A stretch of DNA of 64,000 bases from Caulobacteraceae bacterium. GTDB lineage: Bacteria > Pseudomonadota > Alphaproteobacteria > Caulobacterales > Caulobacteraceae. Under the pieces are notes generated by a model. It did no database searches and was not told the DNA's origin. It saw only the letters and a list, made by a program, of their open reading frames with translations. Below, piece after piece: positions 28,533-36,611 of the stretch. The position numbers and the translations under genes are program-made. Numbering within the stretch: the first letter of the stretch is position 1; each line of letters opens with the position of its first letter. Location of the stretch: the NCBI GenBank assembly GCA_027452265.1, contig DAIDGR010000074.1, forward strand, positions 1 to 64,000, written 5' to 3'.

Positions 28533-28666
28533 GCAAACCTGCTTCTTTTGAGCGACGAAGGGGCCTGACGGTCTCGACCGGAGGCGCCCCGGCCGGATTC
28601 CGCTCGACTCAAGCCAGGGGTCGCGTCATGCCAGAGCCCGTTTAGTGCGTCGCGGCGGCGAATGGA

Positions 28667-29482
28667 ATGCTCTTGAGGATGTCACGATGGGCGGAGAGGC
28701 TCGGCGCGTGGTTCGCGCGTAACGGCCGGGTCATGTGGGCGCTGCTGATGCGTGAGGTCAGCACGCGTTACGGCCGGGACAATATCGGCTTCCTCTGGGT
28801 CGTCGCCGAGCCCACCTTCTTCGCCGTGGGCGTCTCGTATATGTGGTCCCAGGTGCGGCCTCCCTATGAGAACGGGATCCAGCTGATCCCGTTCATCATC
28901 ACCGGCTATTTCCCGATTATTCTGATCCGGCAGGTGGTCAACTATGCTGCAGGCGGCGTGCGCAACAATGCTCCGCTTCTGTATCACCGGATGGTCACGC
29001 CGCTGCACATCATCCTCAGTCGTTGCTGGATCGAATTCATCGGCGTCACCATCGCCGGGATTGCTGTGGTCTCCGCCTTCGTCTTCCTGGGTCTGATGCC
29101 GGCGCCCGTCAGCGTTCTTGGACTGGGCAATTTTGCCTATGGCTGGGTGGTGCTGGGGCTTCTCTCCACGGCCCTCGCCCTGGTGACGGCCGCGATCGCC
29201 GAGGTGATCGAGTTTACCGAGAAGGTCATCCACATCTTCACCTACCTGAGCCTGCCCTTTTCAGGCGGCTTCATCATGGCCGCGAGCATGCCGCCGCGGC
29301 TGTTCAAGTTTGCCTGGTCGATGCCGTTCCTTCACCCGATCGAGCTGATGCGAAGGGGCTATTTTGGGGGTTCAACGACCACCATATTCGACATGAATAT
29401 CGTCTATACCTGGATCGCCGCGCTCTTCTTTGCCGGCCTCCTCTTGATGCAGTTCGTCAGATCGCGGATCAATGTCGAATAG
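28667..29482 (+). CDS. kpsM: Capsule ABC transporter permease, KpsM-like
   Basis: A 271-residue ABC-2 type permease with about six membrane helices. The conserved cytoplasmic start is MWALLMREVSTRYGRDNIGFLWVVAEPTFFAVGV, typical of KpsM/BexB/CtrC. The motif FTYLSLPFSGGFIMAASMP and the C-terminal LHPIELMRRGYFGG are also characteristic. It pairs with KpsT to export polysaccharide across the inner membrane. The start is either ATG 28667 or ATG 28679 (MSRWAERLG); the GAGG before the second is too close to be a good ribosome site, so I keep the longer one with low certainty. Unusually it is separated from kpsT and reads the opposite way. Confidence 0.92.
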   Translation: MLLRMSRWAERLGAWFARNGRVMWALLMREVSTRYGRDNIGFLWVVAEPTFFAVGVSYMWSQVRPPYENGIQLIPFIITGYFPIILIRQVVNYAAGGVRNNAPLLYHRMVTPLHIILSRCWIEFIGVTIAGIAVVSAFVFLGLMPAPVSVLGLGNFAYGWVVLGLLSTALALVTAAIAEVIEFTEKVIHIFTYLSLPFSGGFIMAASMPPRLFKFAWSMPFLHPIELMRRGYFGGSTTTIFDMNIVYTWIAALFFAGLLLMQFVRSRINVE

Positions 29483-29679
29483 CGCCTCGGCGCCATTGGC
29501 CCGCCCCAGGGGTCGGACCGGGCCTGCATCCCCCTGATCTGAGCGGTGCAGGCGCCGGGGCTTCCCTCCAAGACCGCGGTCCAGCCACGCCCCGCCGTTG
29601 CATCCGCCGCGTGGAGGCGGTATCGCCCCCTCCCTCCGGCGCGGGCGCGCGCCGCGATCAGACGCGAAGAGACTTCATC

Positions 29680-30802
29680 ATGCGTGCGGATATCGAGGCC
29701 CTGGGGGCCGATATCGAGCGGTCGGTCGACCTGCTCAGGAGGCGTCTTTGACTGGGCGCCGGCTCTCTCGCGCCTGGATGAACTGAACGCCCGGGTCGAA
29801 GACCCCCGCCTCTGGGATGACGCCGACGCGGCTCAGGCCCTGATGCGCGAGCGCACGCGCCTCGCCGACCAGATCGAACGGGTCCGCAAGCTGGAGCGGG
29901 AGCTGTCCGACGGGCGCGAGCTGGCCGAAATGGCCGAAGAGGAGGGCGACCACGCCGCTCTGGACGAGATCGCCGCCCAGCTTTCCGAGCTCAAGTCCCT
30001 CGCCGCCAAGGCCGAGCTTGAGGCCCTGCTGTCCGGGGAGGCGGATGGGGCGGACGCCTATCTCGAAGTCAATTCCGGCGCGGGGGGCACGGAATCGGCC
30101 GACTGGGCCAATATGCTCCTGCGCATGTACACCCGCTGGGCCAGCGCGCACGGAATGGAGGTGGAGCTGATCGAGGAGACCCCGGGCGAGCAGGCCGGGA
30201 TCAAGTCGGCCACCATCAAGGTCAGCGGCGCCAATGCCTATGGCTGGCTCAAGACCGAGGCCGGGGTGCACCGCCTGGTGCGCATCTCGCCCTTCGACGC
30301 GGCGGCCAAGCGCCACACCAGCTTCGCCTCCATCTGGGTCTATCCGGTGGTCGACGACCGGATCGAGATCGAGATCAACCCGGCCGATGTGCGCACCGAC
30401 ACCTATCGCTCGTCCGGCGCCGGCGGCCAGCACGTCAACAAGACCGACTCAGCGGTGCGCCTGACCCACATTCCCACCGGCATCGTGGTGGCCTGCCAGA
30501 CCCAGCGCTCTCAGCACCAGAACCGCGACCAGGCCTGGAAAATGCTGCGCGCCCGGCTCTACGAGGCGGAGCTGCAGAGGCGCGAGGCCGCCGCCCAGGC
30601 GGTGGAGGACCAGAAAACCGACATCGGCTGGGGCCACCAGATCCGATCCTACGTCCTGCAGCCCTATCAGATGGTCAAGGACCTGCGCACACAGGTTGAG
30701 ACCTCAGACACGCAGGGTGTGCTCGACGGCGACCTGGACGCCTTCATGGGCGCCTCTCTCGCCCAGCGGGTGGGCGTCACGCGGGATGGCGAATCGGCCT
30801 AG
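29680..30802 (+). CDS. prfB: Peptide chain release factor 2, with programmed +1 frameshift
   Basis: RF2 recognises UGA and UAA stops and releases the peptide. The gene starts with [23 protein letters not shown] and meets an in-frame TGA at 29749-29751. The classic site AGGAGGCGTCTTTGAC is present: an internal Shine-Dalgarno, the slippery CTT and the TGA followed by C. A +1 shift after CTT (skipping base 29749) continues in frame 2 as [16 protein letters not shown] and gives 373 residues. The anticodon-like SPF ([11 protein letters not shown]) and the catalytic GGQ ([15 protein letters not shown]) are intact. This is autoregulation by RF2 level, not a mutation. Annotation pipelines may call it broken or mis-start it. 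Confidence 0.96.
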
Positions 30803-30867
30803 GCCGAGCGGCAGTGGCGATCCATCTGAGGTCTTGAGACCATCCGAGCGCGCGTTCTGAGGGGCAC

Positions 30868-31566
30868 ATGAGGGCATTACTTGGCCTTGCCGCCGCTTCC
30901 GCGGTCGCATTGTTTGGCGCGACGCCAGCCCTGGCCGGATCATGGCTTCTGGGCTTCTCGCCCGCTGACACCCTGCCCCCCGGAGCCTTCTCGGCCATTT
31001 CCGGGACGGGCGGGCAGGTCTCCTCGGTGGGCGACCCCAGGACGACGAGTTTCACGCCCTTCCTGGCCCATGCCGGCATCCGGGTCGGGTTGGCCGACGG
31101 CTGGGATGTGGGATACCGACTGGCGACGGTCGCCTTACCGTTTTCGACCGTCGGACCTTCCCTCGGCAGCGAGATCGATCTTAAGCATCGGCTTACCCCG
31201 AAGAATTCTCCCTGGCAGGTCGCCCTCGTAGGCGGCGTCGGCTACGCCTATCTCGACATCCAGAATATGTCGCGCAGCGCCTGGAGTCCTGGAGCTGATC
31301 TTATCGTCAGCCGCCAAGTCACGCCAAAATACACCGTCTTTGCTGACCTGAGGTATGTTTATACCTTCATCGAGAGCGGGCAACAGGCCGCGGGCCCCAA
31401 TCATTTTCAGGCTTTTGGGCCGGGGGCCGGCGTCAAGGTTGTTCTGACGAAGCGGGTGTCCCTTACGCCGGAGATCGGCGCCTTCGATTTTCAGGGGCGC
31501 CTGACCGGCGACAAGGCGAATGGTTTTGGCTTTCAGTATGGCGCCGTGCTCGGGTTCCGCTTTTGA
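30868..31566 (+). CDS. Putative outer-membrane beta-barrel protein, hypothetical
   Basis: The 232-residue product has a signal peptide (MRALLGLAAASAVALFGATPALA|GS). Alternating polar/hydrophobic strands follow, such as VGLADGWDVGYRLATVALPFS, HRLTPKNSPWQVALVGGVGYAYLDI and YTVFADLRYVYTFI. It ends FGFQYGAVLGFRF, with a terminal Phe as recognised by the BAM machinery. About ten strands can be guessed. I cannot assign a ligand; it could be a small porin-like or OmpW-like protein. It follows prfB by 65 bp and has its own GGGGCA-type ribosome site. Confidence 0.72.
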   Translation: MRALLGLAAASAVALFGATPALAGSWLLGFSPADTLPPGAFSAISGTGGQVSSVGDPRTTSFTPFLAHAGIRVGLADGWDVGYRLATVALPFSTVGPSLGSEIDLKHRLTPKNSPWQVALVGGVGYAYLDIQNMSRSAWSPGADLIVSRQVTPKYTVFADLRYVYTFIESGQQAAGPNHFQAFGPGAGVKVVLTKRVSLTPEIGAFDFQGRLTGDKANGFGFQYGAVLGFRF

Positions 31567-31576
31567 GCGGGCCGGC

Positions 31577-32263
31577 TTAGATCCAGCGCCAAAGCCCGGC
31601 GCCGAGGCCGCCGTGGGCCCAGGTTGCGGCAAGCCAGAGGGCCGATCCGGCGAGGGGGATCCGCCAGCCGAGATCGCTTAGCCGGGCGCGCCCCCGCAGC
31701 AACGCGGCGAAGGGCCAGAACCCCGTCCTCGCCTCCCAGTCCGTCCAGACGTCCGGTTTGAAGAGGGCCTTCCTGCGGTCCTGATGGGCCGACCCGACGA
31801 CCGCGAGGCCCAGGAGCGCGCCGGCGAGGACGAGCCCTTTGGGTGTGGGAGACACCAGGATGTGTCCAAGCGCCCAGAGCGCCACGGCGAAATTCATCGG
31901 ATGGCGGGTGATGACAAAGGCGCCGCGCGTCGCCTGGGGCGCCTTCAGCCGGCCCGTCGGGTCGGGCAGGGCGGGATTGCCGAGGAATGAGCCCACAAGC
32001 AGGATCGCGGCGATCAGGGTAAGTCCGCTCGCCGTCGCCCAGAGGGCGCTCCCCACGGTCCAGAGCCGCGCTTGCGCCGGCGCGTTGCGAAAGGCCATGA
32101 CCATCCAGGCGAAGCTCACCAGGGAGATAAGGGCGTAGAGCCCGAGGAATCCTCCCTCCTTCAGGCGCCCGGCCAGGGCGCCGCGGACGGGCGCCCAGGA
32201 CATCAGAAGATGAAGGCCGACAAAGGTCGTCGCGGCCAAAACGAGAGTCTCAAGGCCGTTCAT
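31577..32263 (-). CDS. NnrU-family membrane protein
   Basis: A 228-residue integral membrane protein with about six helices. The family-typical N-terminus is LVLAATTFVGLHLLMSWAPVRGALAGRLKEGGFLGLYALISLVSFAWMV, followed by ITRHPMNFAVALWALGHILVSPTPKGL, which resembles the isoprenylcysteine methyltransferase-like HP(M/L)xxA motif. NnrU was first named near nitrite/nitric-oxide reductase genes, but most NnrU homologues occur without denitrification, as here. No denitrification gene is in the window. It is convergent with the barrel protein (10 bp). Confidence 0.88.
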   Translation of the reverse strand: MNGLETLVLAATTFVGLHLLMSWAPVRGALAGRLKEGGFLGLYALISLVSFAWMVMAFRNAPAQARLWTVGSALWATASGLTLIAAILLVGSFLGNPALPDPTGRLKAPQATRGAFVITRHPMNFAVALWALGHILVSPTPKGLVLAGALLGLAVVGSAHQDRRKALFKPDVWTDWEARTGFWPFAALLRGRARLSDLGWRIPLAGSALWLAATWAHGGLGAGLWRWI

Positions 32264-32294
32264 GTCGCGTCTCCCCCCCTGTTCGGCGTGCGGT

Positions 32295-33227
32295 TCAGTT
32301 CAGTCCTCGTTCCTTCAGGGGCATCGGCGCATCCCCCGCCACGGTGGTGCGGTGCAGCACCCGCGCGTAGCCATCATAGCCACCGGTGGCGTTGTGCAGG
32401 CAGCACCGGTTGTCCCAGAGCGTCAGCATGTTCGGCGCCCACCGATGGCGATAGACGAAAGGCTCCTTCGTCATGTGCGCGAACAGAAAGCCGAGCAAAG
32501 CGCCGCTCTCCTCGGGGCTGAAGCCGTCAACGCTCAGCGTATAGACCGGGTTAATGAACAGGGCCGGCTCGCCCGTCAGGGGATGACGGCGAACGAGGGG
32601 ATGGGTCGTGGTCCGGTCGGCCTCAGGGCTGGGCAGGATGGTCATGCCGGTGCGTCCCTTTTCCTGGGCGTAGAAGCCTCCCGCGCCATAGGGCCGGCTC
32701 GCCGAATGGATGGCGCGCAGCGGCGCCAGCATCGCCTGGAAAGCGGGGCTCAGCGCGCGCCAGGCCGCCCGGCCGTCGGCGAACAGGGTGTCGCCCCCCG
32801 TCGGCGGGATGACCTTGGCGTGCAGGATCGTCAAGGACGGCGGCTCGGGCTCGAAGCTCCAGTCCGAGTGCCAGGCGCCGCCGAACACCGAGGCGGTCTC
32901 GTCGGGATCGCGGCGCACCTCCAGCACATGCGGGTGGGCGTCCAGCGGCTTGATGTAGGGATCTCGCCCGAACGCACCCCAGGTCAGGGTGAAAGCCTCA
33001 AGCGCCTCATGGCTCAGGGGCTGGTCGGGGAACCAGAGCACAGCGTGGCGCGCCAGGGCCGCCTTGAGCGCGTGCCGTGTTTCGGGATCGAGGGGCGCGG
33101 CGAGATCGAGGCCGGTGATCTCCGCGCCGAATCCGCCTGGGTTGGGCCGCACGACGATCAAGGGGACCGACGAATCCGAGGGCGAATTGAGGGTCTTGGT
33201 CGCGTCTGTCCTGCCGGTGTCCGGCAT
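32295..33227 (-). CDS. TauD/TfdA-family 2-oxoglutarate-dependent dioxygenase
   Basis: A 310-residue cytoplasmic Fe(II)/2-oxoglutarate dioxygenase. The facial triad is visible: HxD in GGAWHSDWSFEPEPP (residue ~119) and the distal His in GYARVLHRTTVAGD near residue 293; WDNRCCLHNATGGYDG and VLHRTT are typical of the taurine/2,4-D/alkylsulfate group. The start has an extra ~25-residue Ser/Thr-rich lead before VVRPNPGGFGAEITGLDL. It lies 31 bp from nnrU on the same strand and 27 bp after the amino-acid permease gene, so it may be the last but one gene of the redox/permease operon. The substrate is likely a small carboxylate or sulfonate, unproven. Confidence 0.9.
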   Translation of the reverse strand: MPDTGRTDATKTLNSPSDSSVPLIVVRPNPGGFGAEITGLDLAAPLDPETRHALKAALARHAVLWFPDQPLSHEALEAFTLTWGAFGRDPYIKPLDAHPHVLEVRRDPDETASVFGGAWHSDWSFEPEPPSLTILHAKVIPPTGGDTLFADGRAAWRALSPAFQAMLAPLRAIHSASRPYGAGGFYAQEKGRTGMTILPSPEADRTTTHPLVRRHPLTGEPALFINPVYTLSVDGFSPEESGALLGFLFAHMTKEPFVYRHRWAPNMLTLWDNRCCLHNATGGYDGYARVLHRTTVAGDAPMPLKERGLN

Positions 33228-33254
33228 GGCCTCAACCTCCGCGCGCGTCCGCCC

Positions 33255-34625
33255 TCAGCCGGCGGGGACCTCGCGACCGCGACGAAACACCCAATAGACG
33301 ATCAGGGAAAGGGCCAGGAGGGCGGTGCTGGCCAGGAACTCGCTGCGGGAGGCCGGCAGCAGGGCCATGGCTGCGAGGATCGCGACCATCGCCCCAACGC
33401 TCGCCCAGCTGGCGAGGGGATAGGCCCACATGCGGACCACGAGCTTTTCCGGCGCCTCCGCCTCCAGCCGTCGCCGCAGCTGGATCTGGGCCAGGGCCAC
33501 GAACAGATAGACGATCAGCATCAGGGCCCCGGAGGCGTCCACCAGGAAGGCGAACAGCTTCTGCGGCGAGAGCACCGAGATGGCCATGGCCAGGACGCCA
33601 AACCCGGCGGCGGCGAGGATGGCCCGGGCCGGCGCGCGGCGGGCGTTGAGCTTGACCAGGCCCTGGGGCGCATCGCCATGGGCGGCCAGGGTGAAGAGCA
33701 CCCGAGAGGCCACATAGAGACCCGAATTGAGGCAGGACAGGACGGCCGTGAGGATGATCAGGTTCATGATCAGCGGCGCATAGGGAACGCCAAGCCGCTC
33801 CAGGGTAATGGCGAAGGGCGAGTCGCCCGGCTTGATCGCCGTCCAGGGGGTGATGATCACGATCAGGAGAATGGAGAGGACGTAGAACAGCAGAATCCGC
33901 GTCACCACCTGGCTGGTCATGCGCGCGACGGCCCGTCCGGGCTCGGCCGATTCAGCTGCCGCCACGGTGGCGATCTCGGCGCCTGTGAGGGCGAAGATCA
34001 CGCTCGTCACCCCGCCCAGGACCGAGGCGGCCCCGAACGGGGCGAAGCCGCCCAGGGCATAGAGGTTGGCGAAGCGTCCGGCCGCCGGAGCGGGCTTGAT
34101 CCCGAACAGGACGGCGGCGACGCCGATGAACAGGACGATGGCCACGACCTTGATCGAGGCGAACCAGAACTCGAATTCGCCATAGGATTTGGCCGACCAC
34201 AGGTTGGTGGCCATCATCAGGGCCAGAAGGATCAGGCCCCAGGCCCAGACCGGAAGGGCGATCCACTGGTGCAGCAGCCCCGCCCCCGCCAGGGTCTCGA
34301 CGCACACCACCACAACCCAGAAATACCAATAAAGCCAGCCAGCCACGAAGCCAGCCCAGTGGCCAAGGCCCATGCGCGCAAATTCGGTGAAGGCGCCGGT
34401 ATTCGGGAAGGCGGCGGCCATCTCGCCCAGCATCCGCATGACCATCAGCACGACGCCGCCAGCCAGCAGATAGCTGAGAACCACGGCGGGCCCGATGGTG
34501 GCGATGCCCGAGCTTGACCCGACGAACAGGCCCGCCCCGATGATCCCGCCGATCGAGATCATGGTCACGTGCCGCTGCTTAAGGTCCTTGGCGAGCGCGC
34601 GGGTCGGCGCGGCGTCGTCGGTCAT
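33255..34625 (-). CDS. Amino-acid permease, APC family (GabP/AnsP-like)
   Basis: A 456-residue, 12-helix inner-membrane amino-acid:proton symporter of the AAT group. The N-terminus KDLKQRHVTMISIGGIIGAGLFVGSSSGI is the hallmark of GABA/aromatic/asparagine permeases; FPNTGAFTEFARMGLGHWAGFVAGWLYWYFWV follows as expected. The start codon overlaps the stop of the cytochrome c gene (ATGA), so it is translated with it. It could feed the TauD-type enzyme downstream. Which amino acid is carried cannot be said. Confidence 0.92.
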   Translation of the reverse strand: MTDDAAPTRALAKDLKQRHVTMISIGGIIGAGLFVGSSSGIATIGPAVVLSYLLAGGVVLMVMRMLGEMAAAFPNTGAFTEFARMGLGHWAGFVAGWLYWYFWVVVVCVETLAGAGLLHQWIALPVWAWGLILLALMMATNLWSAKSYGEFEFWFASIKVVAIVLFIGVAAVLFGIKPAPAAGRFANLYALGGFAPFGAASVLGGVTSVIFALTGAEIATVAAAESAEPGRAVARMTSQVVTRILLFYVLSILLIVIITPWTAIKPGDSPFAITLERLGVPYAPLIMNLIILTAVLSCLNSGLYVASRVLFTLAAHGDAPQGLVKLNARRAPARAILAAAGFGVLAMAISVLSPQKLFAFLVDASGALMLIVYLFVALAQIQLRRRLEAEAPEKLVVRMWAYPLASWASVGAMVAILAAMALLPASRSEFLASTALLALSLIVYWVFRRGREVPAG

Positions 34626-35098
34626 TTCAGGGTCCCGAGATAGGCGATTACATCCGCCCGGGCCTTGGGATCATCCAGGGCGAACGGCATGGCGGCGCCC
34701 GGCACGGCGGCCTGCGGGCCGGCGATCCACGGATCCAGGGTCGCGGGCGACCAGACGATGCCTGAGCCCTTGAGGGCGGCGCTGTAGGCAAAGCCCGGCG
34801 CCGAGCCGGCCTTGCGGCCCATGATCCCGACAAGGCTCGGCCCGACGCCCGCCCCGTCCGGCGCGTGGCAGACCACGCACTGGCTCTGATAAACGATGGC
34901 CCCCGCCGCGGCGTCCCCCGCAACCGCGCTCGCCGGCGGCGAAGACGGGGCTGCGGGCTGGGCGAGCGCCATCCCGGCTCCGGCCGCGAGGCCCAGCGTC
35001 GCGCTGGCCCAGGCTGTCCTGACCCAGGCTATCCTGACCCAGGCTATCCTGACCCTGGCTTTCCTGACCTTGGCCATCCAGGCCCGCCGGAGCGTCAC
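34622..35098 (-). CDS. Small c-type cytochrome
   Basis: A periplasmic monoheme cytochrome c of about 158 residues from the GTG at 35098, which overlaps the dehydrogenase stop as GTGA; an ATG at 35077 (MAKVRKARVRI) is the alternative. Heme binding is at CVVCH (residue ~76); the axial Met is probably in GAAMPFALDDP; the C-terminal helix is ARADVIAYLGTLK. A signal peptide ends near ALAQ. Its positive n-region is built from DNA repeats encoding the pentapeptide AWVR(I/T). It is coupled to the quinoprotein-type dehydrogenase upstream and likely takes its electrons. Confidence 0.88.
   Translation of the reverse strand: MTLRRAWMAKVRKARVRIAWVRIAWVRTAWASATLGLAAGAGMALAQPAAPSSPPASAVAGDAAAGAIVYQSQCVVCHAPDGAGVGPSLVGIMGRKAGSAPGFAYSAALKGSGIVWSPATLDPWIAGPQAAVPGAAMPFALDDPKARADVIAYLGTLK
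35006..35080. repeat. 15-bp minisatellite, five units, in the cytochrome c signal region
   Basis: Five head-to-tail units of 15 bp (core gacccaggctatcct) are seen, the middle two identical and the outer ones with one to four changes. The period is a multiple of three, so unit gain or loss keeps frame and only alters the length of the basic N-terminal region of the cytochrome precursor. Confidence 0.8.
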
Positions 35099-36462
35099 GG
35101 ACGAGCCGCGCTGGGGGCGATCCGCCAGATCATGCCGCCGCCGTCGTCGGACACCAGGAGCGCGCCGTCATGCGCTTCGGCGACGCCCACCGGACGGCCC
35201 CAGACCTTGCGGCTGTCGATCACAAACCCGGTGAGCACGTCCTCATAGGAGCCGTCCGCCACGCCGTTGTGGAACTTCAGACGCACCACCTTGTAGCCGG
35301 TGCGTTGCGCCCGGTTCCATGAACCGTGCAGGGCGACGAAGGCGTCGCCGTCATAGGCGGCGGGAAAGGCGTCCGGCCCCTCGCTCGCCCGATAGAAGGC
35401 GAGGCCCAGGGGAGCCGAGTGGGCCTGGAACAGGACGTCCGGAACGGTCACCTTGCCCGCCAGATCCGGCCGCGCGCTCTTGGGCCGGGAGTCCACATGG
35501 TCGCCGATATAGAACCAGGGCCAGCCATAGAAGGCCCCGGTCTTGATCGAGGTCGCGTAATCGAAGGGCAGGTTGTCGCCCAGCATGTCGCGCTCATTGA
35601 CCGCGCACCAGGGCTGGCCGGTCCGGGGCTCCAGGCGCAGGGTGACGCAGTTGCGCACGCCGGTCGCGACGATTCGGATGTCCGAGCCGTCAGGCTTGAA
35701 GGTCAGGATGTCGGCCCGGTTCTCCTCAGGTCCCCAGGCGGCGCCCATGGCGTGGCGTTGGGCGTCCCAGGCCTTGGCCTCGGCCACCGTCTTGGCGGGC
35801 ATCTCCGTGCCGACATTGGACCCCGAGCCCACCGCCAGATAGAGGCGCTGGCCATCGCGAGAGACCTCCAGGTCGCGGGTCACGTGATCGCTGACGCTGG
35901 GGGCGATCTTGGGGATGATCACCTGCGGCGGCCCCGAGGCGGCCAGGTCTCCATTGTGATACGCAAAGCGCACCACGCGATTGACCTCGCCGACATAGAC
36001 CCACTTCGGATGAGGGCCGGCGGGATAGAACGCAATGCCGTAGGGCAGGGTGAGGCCCTTGGCGAACAGACTGACGCTCTGAGGCGCCGCGGACCCGTCA
36101 GCGGCGCGGATCACGCTGATCTGACCGGAGGCGCTCTGGGCGACGAAGATGTCGCCATTGGGGGCGATCCGGATCTGCCGGGCATTGGCCAGCTTGGCGA
36201 ACGGGGCGACGGAGAACCCCGGCAGGGTGTGGAGCTCCGCCCCAGGCGGTCTTGGCGCGATCTGCGAGGGCAGGGCGGTGGCCGCCGTCGGGGCGGGCAT
36301 GTCCGCCTCTGTCAGGCGTCGCACGACGCCGGGCGAATCCTTGGTCCAGTCGCCCATGGCCGCCGCGCCGGTCAACGGGGCTGGCGATGGGTCGGCGAGG
36401 ACGGGGCCCGCGAGGCCAAGGCCCGCAAGGAGGAACACAACGCGTGCGGACGAAACTCGCAT
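35095..36462 (-). CDS. Sorbosone dehydrogenase-family (PQQ sugar dehydrogenase-like) protein
   Basis: A 455-residue secreted beta-propeller of the soluble glucose / L-sorbosone dehydrogenase group, which oxidises sugars or aldehydes with PQQ in the periplasm. A signal peptide ends near VLADPSP. The propeller begins LPGFSVAPFAKLANARQIRIAPNGDIFVAQSASG; LPYGIAFYPAGPHPKWVYVGEVNRVVRF and GLAFYRASEG follow, and the last blade reads RPVGVAEAHDGALLVSDDGGGMIWRI. It heads an operon with cytochrome c and a permease joined by stop/start overlaps, which suggests electron flow to the cytochrome. PQQ synthesis genes are not in the window. Confidence 0.88.
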   Translation of the reverse strand: MRVSSARVVFLLAGLGLAGPVLADPSPAPLTGAAAMGDWTKDSPGVVRRLTEADMPAPTAATALPSQIAPRPPGAELHTLPGFSVAPFAKLANARQIRIAPNGDIFVAQSASGQISVIRAADGSAAPQSVSLFAKGLTLPYGIAFYPAGPHPKWVYVGEVNRVVRFAYHNGDLAASGPPQVIIPKIAPSVSDHVTRDLEVSRDGQRLYLAVGSGSNVGTEMPAKTVAEAKAWDAQRHAMGAAWGPEENRADILTFKPDGSDIRIVATGVRNCVTLRLEPRTGQPWCAVNERDMLGDNLPFDYATSIKTGAFYGWPWFYIGDHVDSRPKSARPDLAGKVTVPDVLFQAHSAPLGLAFYRASEGPDAFPAAYDGDAFVALHGSWNRAQRTGYKVVRLKFHNGVADGSYEDVLTGFVIDSRKVWGRPVGVAEAHDGALLVSDDGGGMIWRIAPSAARP

Positions 36463-36611
36463 GGACCTGATTTACACTCCCCGTTACCCGGCCGCCTCGG
36501 CGGACAGACGATTGCCTCGGCGCGCGAACTCGCTTGTAAATGAGCCGCCACGGGGATCAAGGACGCTAGTGGAACGGGTTTGGGCGCCGGTGGCTGGGGG
36601 ACCGAACGTCG

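Noticed and set aside
29680-29751. prfB as a pseudogene with an early stop
   Set aside because: The stop lies in the canonical RF2 frameshift signal, and both frames are otherwise intact.
32262-34517. 751-codon plus-strand ORF
   Set aside because: It spans antisense to the dioxygenase and permease genes; no motif.
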